From positions 1-64,000 of the forward strand of contig CALRLF020000006.1 in the NCBI GenBank assembly GCA_943368475.1: a DNA stretch of 64,000 nucleotides, read 5' to 3'. This document shows positions 26,822 to 37,212 of this stretch, in pieces. The position numbers and the translations under genes are program-made. The DNA is from UBA1930 sp943368475 (GTDB taxonomy: Bacteria > Bacteroidota > Bacteroidia > Chitinophagales > Chitinophagaceae). Under the pieces are notes generated by a model. It worked only from the letters and a program-made list of their open reading frames with translations. It was not told where the DNA came from and searched no databases. Every line of letters begins with the position of its first letter. Within the stretch, counting starts at the first letter, position 1.

Positions 26822-27559
26822 TTATAAATTACTGTTTAATATCTCAGCAATATGAATAATTTTTGCTTTGTTGTTTTGTCTTCTCAACACCCCTTCTAAA
26901 TGCATTAAACAACTGCTATCCACTCCAGTAATATATTCCACATCATTGGCCTCATGTTCTGCTACTCTGTCTCTGCCCATTTTAGCACTTACTGCTTCTT
27001 CAAATACGCAGAAGGTTCCACCAAAACCACAACATTCATCGGTACGTTTTGGTTTGGTAACAGTTAAATTTTTAACCATTGCCAATAATTTTTCTGGTTT
27101 TGAAAATGATGGAGCAACCAACTCACTCATACTGCTTAAATGCAAGCCTCGTTGCCCGTGGCAACTCACATGCAAGCCAACTTTATGCGGAAATGAAGCA
27201 GTTAAATTTTCAACTTTCAAAACATCCACTAAAAACTCTGTTAGCTCATATACATGTTGCCTGATGAATGTTGCCTTGGCTTCTTGTGTATCATCGTGTA
27301 AATGTTCTTTCAAATGCAATACACAGCTTCCACTTGGGCCCACGATGTAATCAACATTTGTAAAATTATCAACGAAATTTTTGTCACAACCTTTAGACAA
27401 ATCAGCAAAGCCACTGTTTGCCATTGGCTGTCCACAACAGGTTTGATTTTGAGGAAATACCACTTCACAACCTAATTTTTCTAACAGTTCTAATGTTGCA
27501 ACAGCAACCTGAGGATAAAACTGATCAATATAACATGGCACAAATAATCCAACTCTCAT
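26822..27559 (-). CDS. lutA: Lactate utilisation protein A (CCG-domain oxidoreductase subunit)
   Basis: 245 residues, with two cysteine-rich CCG domains: CCGQPMANSGF (about 42-52) and CCGFGGTFCV (about 165-175), which in this family bind Fe-S clusters. MRVGLFVPCYIDQFYPQV at the start is the usual LutA/YkgE opening. It is the first gene of the lutABC operon for L-lactate oxidation. No lactate permease (LutP) or regulator (LutR) is beside it. Confidence 0.94.
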   Translation of the reverse strand: MRVGLFVPCYIDQFYPQVAVATLELLEKLGCEVVFPQNQTCCGQPMANSGFADLSKGCDKNFVDNFTNVDYIVGPSGSCVLHLKEHLHDDTQEAKATFIRQHVYELTEFLVDVLKVENLTASFPHKVGLHVSCHGQRGLHLSSMSELVAPSFSKPEKLLAMVKNLTVTKPKRTDECCGFGGTFCVFEEAVSAKMGRDRVAEHEANDVEYITGVDSSCLMHLEGVLRRQNNKAKIIHIAEILNSNL

Positions 27560-27645
27560 GCTCTTCTATTTAAACATTTCTAAACATTGCAATTTACTAT
27601 ACAAGTAGTACTAAATACAAGTTATAAAAAGTAATAGCCGATTTT

Positions 27646-27671
27646 ATTTATCGAAATCGGTTTCGATAAAT
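27646..27671. repeat. 11-bp inverted repeat after the GH105 gene
   Basis: ATTTATCGAAA and TTTCGATAAAT flank a TCGG loop. It sits 7 bp after the GH105 stop. The stem is AT-rich and no T-run follows on the minus strand, so it may be a weak terminator or a binding site upstream of lutA. Confidence 0.4.
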
Positions 27672-27678
27672 CCGATGC

Positions 27679-28809
27679 TTATTTCAATTTATATACTTCA
27701 CTTCCAGCCAATAAAAAACAACCTAAGCCAAAGTCTTCAAAGTCTGGTACGTTATCATAACCCACAGGCTGGCTGTCTTTTGGCTCTTTACCAGTTCCTT
27801 GTACAAAGCCTAAAAATCCATCTTTATGTACTGCTGTTTTACTCATTTCATTCCATGCTTTTACAATAGCTGGCAAATAAGTTTTCTTATCTAATATTTT
27901 GTTGTTTATACCCCATGCAAAACCATAAATAAATAGCGAGGTGCCCGTAATTTCTTTCCCACCAAAATGTGTGCTATCTTCTAAACTCACATTCCATGTT
28001 CCATCTTTACGTTGTAAAGGGAGCAATGCTTTACACATATCCTTATAATCTTGTAAATACTCATTGTAATGTGGATCGGTTTTGGGTAAATCTTTCAACG
28101 TTCTAACCAAGGCCGCCACTACCCAACCATTTCCTCTGCTCCAATAACAATCTTCGCCATTAGGTGCTTTATAAGGTGGTACAAAATCTTTGTCTCTCCA
28201 CCATAATTTATCAGCTGCATTATACAATCCTTTGCCGCCATGCACATACTTTGTATAAGCATACATATCGTACATTTTATGAAAGTAATTCGTGTCGTTA
28301 TAAATTACACCCAACTTCGTAAAAACAGGCATAGCCATTTGCAAGGCATCAATCCACCACCAATCATCTTTCTTTTCACTTGCAACCATTAAATCCATTG
28401 ATGCTTTAATATCTTTAATACGTTCTTCCTTTTTATCAATCAAATACAAATCAATATAGGTTTGCCCACAAGCTTGATTATCGCCATTTCGTGTTTTAAT
28501 TCCATCACGTAAACCCCAATTGTGTTTGGTTCCCCAGTCAACTGCATAGTCATAAAATTCTTTTTTCTTATCTACGCTGTACAATGCCATTAACCCTTCA
28601 TAGTATACAGCTCTCGTCCAGATATGACTTGGCCAACTTCTGTTTTTTGAAGGAACAAAAATGTCTTTCTTGGTGTCTGGCCATTTTTTCATGAAATAAC
28701 TATTGGCTAATTCCATGGTTTTAATTACTGCAGCTTTAGCAGGAATTTTTTGAGCATTGGTTGCCTTAAGAAACAAAATGAGAGATAGAGCAATTACAAT
28801 TTTACGCAT
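27679..28809 (-). CDS. Unsaturated rhamnogalacturonyl hydrolase, GH105
   Basis: 376 residues from the ATG at 28809, chosen because a signal peptide (MRKIV... ending TNAQ) begins there; the longer frame adds 31 unconvincing residues. It is an (alpha/alpha)6 enzyme of YteR/RhiN type: DWWWIDALQMAMP holds the catalytic Asp (about residue 154), and CYWSRGNGWV and ITGTSLFIYGFAWGI are family blocks. It removes the unsaturated galacturonic acid left by rhamnogalacturonan lyases, so it fits the PL4 gene nearby. Exported form: periplasmic action is expected. Confidence 0.93.
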   Translation of the reverse strand: MRKIVIALSLILFLKATNAQKIPAKAAVIKTMELANSYFMKKWPDTKKDIFVPSKNRSWPSHIWTRAVYYEGLMALYSVDKKKEFYDYAVDWGTKHNWGLRDGIKTRNGDNQACGQTYIDLYLIDKKEERIKDIKASMDLMVASEKKDDWWWIDALQMAMPVFTKLGVIYNDTNYFHKMYDMYAYTKYVHGGKGLYNAADKLWWRDKDFVPPYKAPNGEDCYWSRGNGWVVAALVRTLKDLPKTDPHYNEYLQDYKDMCKALLPLQRKDGTWNVSLEDSTHFGGKEITGTSLFIYGFAWGINNKILDKKTYLPAIVKAWNEMSKTAVHKDGFLGFVQGTGKEPKDSQPVGYDNVPDFEDFGLGCFLLAGSEVYKLK

Positions 28810-29057
28810 AACAATCGTTAATGAATGAGTAATAAAAATGCATGATACTAAAGAACCAAGAGAATTGTATCCTGAAGTATCCTGCAAGATAATAACAGAC
28901 AAAATAATTTTTGTATAAATGATTGCTTTGAGTAAGCAGCATAGGGCAGGATAGCTAACCTTAGAATTGTTCTACTTTGTTAATCTGATTATTGCTGCTT
29001 AAACTGTATTTACGCTTTATAACATAATTATATAAACCAAATACAGCGATTACTACA

Positions 29058-32000
29058 ATGAAAAAAAGAACTTCTCTTATTAAGAGTACAATCCTTTCAT
29101 TTATTTTATTTTTTTCTATTTATACCAATGCCCAATTAGTTGCATTTCCAGGGGCTGAAGGCTATGGAAAATTTGCCACAGGAGGAAGAACAGGCTCTGT
29201 GTATCATGTAACCAATTTAAACAACACTGGTGCTGGCTCTTTAAGAGATGCGGTTAGTAGCCCCAATAGAATTGTTGTATTTGATGTAGCTGGTGTTATA
29301 AGAATTACTGGTAGAATGATTGTTGCGGCCAATATTTATATTGCTGGGCAAACTGCTCCTGGTGAAGGCATTACAGTATATGGAGATGGATGGTCTTTTT
29401 CGAATGCCAATAATACCATTTGTCGTTATATGAAAATAAGAATGGGTATTGTGGGTACAAGTGGTAAAGATGCTAATGGTTTATCCGATGGGCATGATAT
29501 TATTTTTGATCATTGCTCTGTATCTTGGGGAAGAGATGAAAATTTTTCCATCAATACCACTACTGCACAAAATATAACCATACAAAACAGTATTATTTCT
29601 CAAGGATTGCTTACACACTCTGCTGGTGGTTTGATACAATGTGATGGTGGTGTTACCTTATACAGAAATTTATATGTTGATAATGGCACCAGAAACAATA
29701 AAGTAAAAGGCGTTAGCCAATATGTAAATAATATTGTGTACAACTGGAGTGCAGGTGCATACATTATGGGAGGCGAAAGTAGTGGCAACTCTTATGTAAA
29801 CGTAACCAACAATTGTTTTATTCAGGGCCCTGTAAATGGTGTAGTACCAATGAGTGCAGGAAATAATCTGTTTCATATTTATGCAACAGACAATATAAGT
29901 GATACCAATAGAAATGGATTGTTTGACCCCTATACAATACCTCAAAGTGAATATGAAGGTCCACCCGATTTTCAAGCAACGCCTTATGCTTATCCTACAT
30001 TACCAACTTACCCTGCCAATACATTATTAACCAATTTACTGCCATCGGTTGGTGCAAGTTTGCCCTATCGAGATTATGCAGATTATTATGTAGTAAATGA
30101 GGTGAAAACTTTTGGCAAAAAAGGCGAATTAATTGCCAATGAAAGTGTATTACCTTTTGGTGCACCTACTACATGGCCTTTGTGGGCTGGTACTGCAAGA
30201 ACAGATACTGATAACGACGGAATGCCTGATTCATGGGAAAACAGTAATGGAACAAACCCTGCTGTAAATGACGCAATGGTAGTTACAGCTTCTGGTTATA
30301 CAAATATTGAAAACTATATCAATGGTATAAATGCAGCATATTCACAGGACTACTTAAGAGCCCCAATGAAACTTAAATTGGATTCTGCAACACAGAACAA
30401 TTTATACCTTTCCTGGCTGGATTATACAGAAAAAGAATTGGGTTATACTGTAGAAAGAAAAGTAAATGGCTCTTGGATTCAAATAGGAACTACAGGTGTA
30501 GATGTTAACTATTTTACAGTAACAGGCATGCAGCCAGAAGAATCAGATACTTTCAGGGTTAAAGCTTACAACGCAAGCATACAATCTGCTTATTCCAATG
30601 AACTAATTGCAAAAACAAAACCAGTACAAGTTCCTGTTTTAGATCCTGTAACTTTTTCACCTGATTTAACATGGACGGGTTCAGTAAATCAAGATTGGGA
30701 CAAAACAACCAACAACTGGATTACGTCATCTAGTTCACCTGCATTATTTACAGACAGCAGTAAATTAACTTTCCCTGAAGCTGGTACAACAGGTAAAACA
30801 GTAAACCTAACAGCACAAATGGGAGCCAATGATATATTGGTGAACAGCAATGGTAACTATACATTCTCAGGTATAGGAAATATTGCAGGAACTAAATCTA
30901 TTAATAAAATGGGTGCAGGAACTTTGTCTCTGCTAACCAACAATACTTATACTGGTGCAACTGTTTTAAGATCAGGCACTATTGAGCTGAATAAATTGGC
31001 CAACGGTGGTGCTGCAAGTTCTATTGGTGCTTCTGCAAACTATGGATTTAATTGGGTTTGGAAAGGTGGCAAATGGTCGTACACAGGTGCAAGTGTAAGT
31101 ACTGATAGAAATGCTGTTCTTGATGCTACTACAGAATTTAATGTAAGCAATAGTGCAAGTACAGTAACATTTACAGGTGTATTAAGTGGCGATGGTGGGT
31201 TAATAAAATCAGGTCCTGGTAAATTAACTTTAAGAAGTATTAATCCCTACGCTGGTGAAACCATTGTTAAAGGTGGTATCTTGGAAGTTAGCCCTGTTAG
31301 CACAGCTAGTTTAGCTGATAATATTATAGACAATGGTGTAGCTATTGGCACATCAAACATTTTAAGATTACAAGGCGGTACTTATAAAACCATAAATGGC
31401 AGTACCAGTATCTATGAAAATTATCCTATGCATTTATATGTTGCTGATAGTACTGTAAATGGTTTTGAGCCATATAGACTTGCCAATATTTTATGTACAG
31501 TACATGGTAATGGAACATTGAACTATGCTATTCCTTATTTAAGAGAATTGATTCAGGGAGATTGGAGCGATTTTACAGGAACTTTAGTAGCTAATGGAAC
31601 CAATACTACAGATGGAAGTATTCTTATGATAGACAACGGTGTTGGCTTTCCAAGCAACAGAGTTGTAACTGCTGGCAATACAAAAATTTGCCCTTACTCA
31701 AACAATAGAACTATTTATTTAGGTGGATTAGCAGGTCCGTCAGGCACCATGCTTTCTTGTGGTGGTCAAAAAACAATTTCATTTGGTTTTGGCTACACTA
31801 CTTATTCTGTTGGTGCTATTGGCACAGATGAAACTTTTGCTGGTTCTATAAACAACCAATTATATGGTAGCTCCACAAATACAGATGGTGAAACCACCAT
31901 TATTAAAGAAGGCAATGGACTTTGGAGACTTACAGGCACCAATCCATATAATGGAACAACAACAGTTACTGCTGGAAAATTAATTATTAATGGTTCAAAT

Positions 32001-34895
32001 ACAGGTGTTGGAAAAATAACAGTTAATGACGGTACAATTTTAGCAGGAAAAGGAAGCATTACAGCTGAGGTAGATGTAGCAGGAACATTAGAACCTGGCG
32101 ATAGCTCAATTAATACTTTTACTTTAAAAGATAAACTTACACTACAATCAACCGCAATCACGTCGATTGAAATTAATAAAACAAACAATACATGGGATAA
32201 AATTAATGTTACCAGCAATATTGTTTATGGCGGCACTCTTAAAATAAACTTTACTGGTACACCAGCATCAGGCGACATTTTTAAAATATTCACTACAGCA
32301 GCAGCGATTTCAGGAACAATCACTCAGTTTGATCCTGCGACCCCAGGCCCAGGTCTATTGTGGAAATTTAAACAAGCAACTGGTGAATTGGCTGTTCAAA
32401 GTCCAAACTTTGTTGAAACCCCAACAAGCTTAGTGTTAAACGCTACAACTTCTACTGTTACTACAAAAAGCACAGTTAATTGTACCTGGATCGATAATGC
32501 CAACAATGAATTGTATTATATTTTAGAACGTTGTACCGATAGTATAAACTTTGTTGATGTTGCCCATCCTGTTGCAAACTCAATTAGTTATTCCGATACA
32601 GCTTTATTACCAAGTACAAAATATTTTTATCGTATAAAAGCTCAAGGATCATTAAGTCAATCTGCTTATAGTACAATTGTCTCTGTAACAACACCAGGTT
32701 TAATCACATTACCAACAGTACCAGCTTCTCCATTTCCTGCCAATAATGCCAGCAATGTATTTTTAAGCGGTAATAAAGTTACATTTACATGGACAGGAAA
32801 TTATGCTGATAGCTTTGCAATATATTTAGGCACAAGCAGCTCGGCATTAACTAAATTAGCTGACATTGCAGCTACGTCAACCTCCTATTTATCACCAGTA
32901 TTAAATCCAAATACGAAATATTTTTGGAGAATTGATGCAACCAATACCAATGGTACAACAACTGGTACAGTTTGGAATTTCAAAACTGCTAACGTTCCAT
33001 CAACAGTTACAGGTGACTATAGAAGTGCAACAAGTGGCAACTGGGGTGCAACTGGCTCAGCCCCTGTTGCAACAGCTATTTGGGAAACTTTCGATGGTAC
33101 AAACTGGACTGCAAATGCTACACCACCTCCAAGCACAACAAATACCATTACCATTAAGACTGGTCACACAGTTACACTCAATGCAACAAGTTTTGCAAAT
33201 AATTTAGTTGTTGAAAGTGGAGCTACTTTAAAATCGGGAACTAGCGATGGTTTAGCAGGAACAGCTTCAAATAAAAATATAAGAGTTGGTACAAGTATCA
33301 ATAATTTTGGAACAGTTGGCTCCAGTTCCACTAGCACAGAAAGAGTGAATTTTCAAGGTTATAAAGACAATGGGCAAATATATATTACAGGAACCAGCAC
33401 TTATTATTTAAACACTTTTACTGTAAATAATATAGCTGTAAATGTAGAAGTACTAATAGATGCAAATATTAATTTATCAAGTTACATGCGAGCTAATTTT
33501 GATGCTACAACTGCTACAGGTACAGCACAAAACGATGATAACATTACCATTAGTATTAATGAAGGAAAAACTGTAACAATGGGAAGCTCTGCTTATTTAC
33601 AAGCTGGCAGTAGCCCAACTACAAATACTGTTGGTGAATTTGGTAATTACACTTATAATATAAATGGAACATTAGACATGCGTTCTACGGGCACCTCCTG
33701 TATTGTAGCACATTCAACACTAACAAATGCTACTACCATTAATGTAAATGGCACATGGCTATTGGGCAATGCAATACGTTTTATTACAACAGCTACAAGT
33801 GCCCCAAATGGTTCTGTATTTTTAAATATAGGTACAAATGGTGTGGTTGACGCTGGTGCAAGAACAATTGGCAGTAGTAATACTGCAACAAATATGGTGG
33901 TTACCAACAGTACCATTGGGCAAACTATTTTCTTCAATATCACAGGAAGTGGTTTATTAAAAAATAATGTAACTACGAGTGATGTACTTTTTCCTGTGGG
34001 TTCAGGAAATACCTATAGCCCAGTAAAACTAAACAATACAGGTACTGCAGATATTATTGGTGTGGGTGTAAAAAGCAGCTTCGATTATTCTGTTGGCGAC
34101 AACACAAAGGTTGTAAATAAACAATTCAGAATTGTTCCAACAACAGCAGGTGTGACCAATTTAGCCATTAGTTTGGGTTGGATAGTTGCCGATCAAGCTG
34201 CCAGTTTCAATCCTACACTAGCTACAGTTGTAGGGAGATACACAGGTACAGCGTGGGCAGAAACTGCTGCTATTGTAAGTGGAAGTGGAACAATCACCAG
34301 TCCCTATTACGCTAAGGCATCAGGATACACAACCTATGCTCCTTTTGTAGTAAGCAATGCAACTGCTTTACCATTAAATATTTTATCCTTTACTGTAACT
34401 AAAAAAGTAAATGGTGTAAATATTAACTGGACAACCAGTAATGAAATTAATGTTCATCGATTTGAAGTTGAAAGAAGTACCAATGCAACAAACTTCGTTG
34501 GTATTGGAACTCTTTTTGCAAAGAATACTAGTAACAATTTATATGAGTTTCTTGATTTGATAAGTCCTACTACCAATCTTTATTACAGGTTAAAAATAGT
34601 TGATAATAATGGTCGTTTTATTTACAGCAATATTGTAAGTATTAACAGTAAAAAAATAGAAACACTGAATGTTTATCCAAACCCAGTTAAAGATGTTCTA
34701 ACCTTACTGCATCCAGTATTAAACAACAATACTGCAATTATTATTTACGATGCAAATGGTAAACAGGTTGATAAAATACTTGCACTTAAAAATGCATCAC
34801 AAACAATAATTCATACCGAACATTTGACAAAAGGAACTTACTTTATTGAGTTGATCAATGAAGAAAAACTAGTCACAAGATTTATTAAACAATAA
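29058..34895 (+). CDS. Multidomain secreted pectate-lyase-like protein with PATR repeats and T9SS tail
   Basis: 1945 residues. Signal peptide to about 25 (TNAQ). Residues 26-430 are a PL1-type parallel beta-helix: FPGAEGYGKFATGGR, then IIFDHCSVSWGRDE and DNGTRNNKVKG, where the Arg is a candidate catalytic base, and a calcium loop DTDNDGMPDSWE. After an Fn3-like domain (about 433-535) come at least three autotransporter-associated strand repeats (near 594, 708 and 945), Fn3-like domains (about 1118-1310), another beta-rich region and a T9SS type A tail with VYPNPVKD (about 1871-1945). It should cut homogalacturonan or rhamnogalacturonan at the cell surface or outside. The enzyme part is only about a fifth of the protein. 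A strong terminator follows. Confidence 0.88.
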   Translation: MKKRTSLIKSTILSFILFFSIYTNAQLVAFPGAEGYGKFATGGRTGSVYHVTNLNNTGAGSLRDAVSSPNRIVVFDVAGVIRITGRMIVAANIYIAGQTAPGEGITVYGDGWSFSNANNTICRYMKIRMGIVGTSGKDANGLSDGHDIIFDHCSVSWGRDENFSINTTTAQNITIQNSIISQGLLTHSAGGLIQCDGGVTLYRNLYVDNGTRNNKVKGVSQYVNNIVYNWSAGAYIMGGESSGNSYVNVTNNCFIQGPVNGVVPMSAGNNLFHIYATDNISDTNRNGLFDPYTIPQSEYEGPPDFQATPYAYPTLPTYPANTLLTNLLPSVGASLPYRDYADYYVVNEVKTFGKKGELIANESVLPFGAPTTWPLWAGTARTDTDNDGMPDSWENSNGTNPAVNDAMVVTASGYTNIENYINGINAAYSQDYLRAPMKLKLDSATQNNLYLSWLDYTEKELGYTVERKVNGSWIQIGTTGVDVNYFTVTGMQPEESDTFRVKAYNASIQSAYSNELIAKTKPVQVPVLDPVTFSPDLTWTGSVNQDWDKTTNNWITSSSSPALFTDSSKLTFPEAGTTGKTVNLTAQMGANDILVNSNGNYTFSGIGNIAGTKSINKMGAGTLSLLTNNTYTGATVLRSGTIELNKLANGGAASSIGASANYGFNWVWKGGKWSYTGASVSTDRNAVLDATTEFNVSNSASTVTFTGVLSGDGGLIKSGPGKLTLRSINPYAGETIVKGGILEVSPVSTASLADNIIDNGVAIGTSNILRLQGGTYKTINGSTSIYENYPMHLYVADSTVNGFEPYRLANILCTVHGNGTLNYAIPYLRELIQGDWSDFTGTLVANGTNTTDGSILMIDNGVGFPSNRVVTAGNTKICPYSNNRTIYLGGLAGPSGTMLSCGGQKTISFGFGYTTYSVGAIGTDETFAGSINNQLYGSSTNTDGETTIIKEGNGLWRLTGTNPYNGTTTVTAGKLIINGSNTGVGKITVNDGTILAGKGSITAEVDVAGTLEPGDSSINTFTLKDKLTLQSTAITSIEINKTNNTWDKINVTSNIVYGGTLKINFTGTPASGDIFKIFTTAAAISGTITQFDPATPGPGLLWKFKQATGELAVQSPNFVETPTSLVLNATTSTVTTKSTVNCTWIDNANNELYYILERCTDSINFVDVAHPVANSISYSDTALLPSTKYFYRIKAQGSLSQSAYSTIVSVTTPGLITLPTVPASPFPANNASNVFLSGNKVTFTWTGNYADSFAIYLGTSSSALTKLADIAATSTSYLSPVLNPNTKYFWRIDATNTNGTTTGTVWNFKTANVPSTVTGDYRSATSGNWGATGSAPVATAIWETFDGTNWTANATPPPSTTNTITIKTGHTVTLNATSFANNLVVESGATLKSGTSDGLAGTASNKNIRVGTSINNFGTVGSSSTSTERVNFQGYKDNGQIYITGTSTYYLNTFTVNNIAVNVEVLIDANINLSSYMRANFDATTATGTAQNDDNITISINEGKTVTMGSSAYLQAGSSPTTNTVGEFGNYTYNINGTLDMRSTGTSCIVAHSTLTNATTINVNGTWLLGNAIRFITTATSAPNGSVFLNIGTNGVVDAGARTIGSSNTATNMVVTNSTIGQTIFFNITGSGLLKNNVTTSDVLFPVGSGNTYSPVKLNNTGTADIIGVGVKSSFDYSVGDNTKVVNKQFRIVPTTAGVTNLAISLGWIVADQAASFNPTLATVVGRYTGTAWAETAAIVSGSGTITSPYYAKASGYTTYAPFVVSNATALPLNILSFTVTKKVNGVNINWTTSNEINVHRFEVERSTNATNFVGIGTLFAKNTSNNLYEFLDLISPTTNLYYRLKIVDNNGRFIYSNIVSINSKKIETLNVYPNPVKDVLTLLHPVLNNNTAIIIYDANGKQVDKILALKNASQTIIHTEHLTKGTYFIELINEEKLVTRFIKQ

Positions 34896-34897
34896 GA

Positions 34898-34939
34898 AAA
34901 AGAGAAGAGTTTTCAGCATGCTGAAAACTCTTCTCTTTT
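34898..34939 (+). terminator. Terminator of the PL1-like gene
   Basis: A perfect 42-base inverted repeat (21-bp arms, AAAGAGAAGAGTTTTCAGCA and complement) begins 2 bases after the stop and ends in a CTTTT run. It is bidirectional in form; only the plus-strand gene is adjacent. Confidence 0.8.
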
Positions 34940-34963
34940 ATGTTCAAATATGTTCATTTGTTG

Positions 34964-34980
34964 AAGTGTGCGACGCCACT
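34964..34980 (+). repeat. GTGTGCGACGCCA repeat copy (after PL1-like gene)
   Basis: AAGTGTGCGACGCCACT matches the copies at 40898 and 54476 exactly over 17 bases. It lies in the non-coding stretch between the PL1 terminator and the GH65-like stop. Confidence 0.6.
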
Positions 34981-35067
34981 GCAGCTCAATATTTATTCTG
35001 GCGTTGATTTCATAAAAACAAATACATCCTTTTTTACTTTATACACTAAATATTTTGACTACCAATA

Positions 35068-37203
35068 TTATGGCATTTTCTTAAACCCTTCCCATTGTAC
35101 CTTCCACTTGCCATTTTTAGGAATACCTGGATTTTGTTCTGTACAACCATCATAACCTGCACACATCATAGCGATAGCTGTAAGTAAACCACCATTGCCT
35201 GGCAAATAAATAGTTAAACGATCATCTTGATAGTTGTGTCCATTTACTAAGTAAGTATTTGTTTTAATGGGCATTAACAAAGCATCAATTGCTTTATCAG
35301 ATAAATGTAAACGGGTTGCCGTCATGGCAGTAAGTGGAAAATCCCAACCCCAAGTGTGAGCCCAAGTCCAATTGTCCCAAATCCAGTTGAAAGTATTTTG
35401 CATAATGGCAGTATCAAGCATAGGCGTTTTGGGCAACATACCCAATGCACCAAAAACTGCTGGATGATCTGTTCGATATTCTGGATTGGTATAAGAATCG
35501 GTAGCACTTTCGGCAAATAAATAGTGATTGTTTTGTACTGGCAATGGAGATAGTTTTTGCAATACATCATTCCACTTTTTATTTGCAGGAAGCCCTAAAC
35601 GTTTTCTCCATTCTTGAGCCACCGTTAATGCCCAATGCCAATACACCAATTCGTAGGTTGGGTTATAAGTATCTTCTGCTTTGAACCTTTCTTGTGCAGG
35701 AATAACCCCTTTACCCAAAATGTATTTCCCTTTTGCAGAATCATAATAAGCAAAGGATGCCATAAAATCGGCAGTGGCAAAAACAAGGTCTTTATACTTG
35801 TTGAGTGTTGCTGTTGTTGGTTTATTACGATACACCAATTCAGAAAAACTGATGACATGTGGCTGCTGCCAAATAAGTAAGGCTCCAATAGATGAAGCAG
35901 TTTCTCTACCTTCATTATCTGTCATTTTTTGCCAACGAACACCATCATAACCCTGACGCAAAGCAATTGCTTTTGCATTATTATACACTTGAGCGTTAGA
36001 ATACCAGTTTAAACTTTTTTCAAGTAATTCAATTCTATTCCACAAAGCATAATGGTAAGCATGCCACCAATGCATTTCTAAATGTGGTTTACCATACCAA
36101 CTGTTATAGGTTAATCCAGTTTCTTGTGGAGGATATTCACTACTACACTGAATTTTGGTAAGGTATTGTGATAAGATAATTCTACGTTCTAACTCTTTTG
36201 CTCTTGGGTCGGTACTACCAGCAAAATCGATAGCTGCACCAGATTGCCAAAATTGTTGCCAACCATTAGCACTACTATTTTTTACTTGCTGAAAATTAGG
36301 AAATAAAATACTTTTTACAGTTGGTGTAAACTGACAAGTAAAAGAAAAACTATTGCTGATGATATTGGATGGAGCAATCCAATATTCATGTGCCTGATGT
36401 TTGGCAACACTTATATAATTACTTGTGCTAAATGTTACATAATAAGAAGTTGAATCCAATGTATGATTAAACACTACTGAATGAGTTGATGGTTGTTTAA
36501 AACTGCTTTGATGCTTATTGGCATTGATATAATTAACAGCTACATCTTTAAATGAATCTGTCGGAAAAGGTAACCGAAGTTTCATTTTTAATCTACCTAG
36601 TTTCAATAAAGAAGAAATAACCTTAACTCCAATTCCATCATATTGTTGGCTACTCAACGTATGTACTTCTACTGGAATATTTTCAACTGTAAATTTTGAA
36701 ACAATTTCACCCGTGTACATATTTAAGCTTTGCTGAATATTCTGTATATCGTTGATGGTAGCTTCTGTACCATCTTTCTTCAATATCACAAAGCCTACAT
36801 TGCCCAATTGCAAACGATGTGGATTTTGCCTAAACCAATTACCTGCATTCAGCTTTCTCACAGGCTGTTTTATTTGCACGGCGTAAGTAACTTTTCTTCC
36901 TGCTTGATTGTACTCTTTCAACGTTTCCTCAAATTTATAATTGGCAGTATCTGTAAAACTATGCCAGCCCCAAGTACTTTCTGTGCCTAGTGCTACGCCT
37001 TTAGCATAAGCTTCAGGAAAGGTTTGCAAACCTGTAACATCTACTGTAAAAGCAAAGTTGCCATTACCCACTGAAAGCGATGAAAGCGAATCGTAGCTTT
37101 TGTTCACCACAGTATGGCGAAGCACCACAGCTTTCCTATCAATTTTTTGAGCAGAGGATTTAATCGCTATTATAACCAATAAACTCAAGAATATTTTTTT
37201 CAT
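35068..37203 (-). CDS. Exported (alpha/alpha)6 glycosidase-like protein, GH65-like
   Basis: 711 residues with a signal peptide ending SSAQ. An N-terminal beta-sandwich (about 25-290; SVGNGNFAFTVDVTGLQTF) is followed by a helical barrel (about 320-650) containing GYDGVRWQKMTDNEGRE and YNPTYELVYWHWALTVA, which recall clan GH-L (GH65) enzymes. I am confident of the architecture, not of the family or substrate. It ends a three-gene unit: GH2, 10 bp, DUF4450, 9 bp, this gene, so it should act on the same oligosaccharide in the periplasm. Confidence 0.7.
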   Translation of the reverse strand: MKKIFLSLLVIIAIKSSAQKIDRKAVVLRHTVVNKSYDSLSSLSVGNGNFAFTVDVTGLQTFPEAYAKGVALGTESTWGWHSFTDTANYKFEETLKEYNQAGRKVTYAVQIKQPVRKLNAGNWFRQNPHRLQLGNVGFVILKKDGTEATINDIQNIQQSLNMYTGEIVSKFTVENIPVEVHTLSSQQYDGIGVKVISSLLKLGRLKMKLRLPFPTDSFKDVAVNYINANKHQSSFKQPSTHSVVFNHTLDSTSYYVTFSTSNYISVAKHQAHEYWIAPSNIISNSFSFTCQFTPTVKSILFPNFQQVKNSSANGWQQFWQSGAAIDFAGSTDPRAKELERRIILSQYLTKIQCSSEYPPQETGLTYNSWYGKPHLEMHWWHAYHYALWNRIELLEKSLNWYSNAQVYNNAKAIALRQGYDGVRWQKMTDNEGRETASSIGALLIWQQPHVISFSELVYRNKPTTATLNKYKDLVFATADFMASFAYYDSAKGKYILGKGVIPAQERFKAEDTYNPTYELVYWHWALTVAQEWRKRLGLPANKKWNDVLQKLSPLPVQNNHYLFAESATDSYTNPEYRTDHPAVFGALGMLPKTPMLDTAIMQNTFNWIWDNWTWAHTWGWDFPLTAMTATRLHLSDKAIDALLMPIKTNTYLVNGHNYQDDRLTIYLPGNGGLLTAIAMMCAGYDGCTEQNPGIPKNGKWKVQWEGFKKMP

Positions 37204-37212
37204 AAGAAAGTT

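Noticed and set aside
27679..28902. Longer GH105 start at 28902
   Set aside because: The extra 31 residues precede a complete signal peptide beginning at 28809 and have no family support.
31802..32218. 138-codon minus-strand frame inside the PL1-like gene
   Set aside because: Antisense shadow of the PATR repeats; no start signal or domain of its own.
35068..37203. Alpha-L-rhamnosidase (GH78/GH106) for the 711-residue protein
   Set aside because: The NEG/NPTYEL blocks and N-terminal sandwich look more like clan GH-L; no GH78 or GH106 signature could be found.
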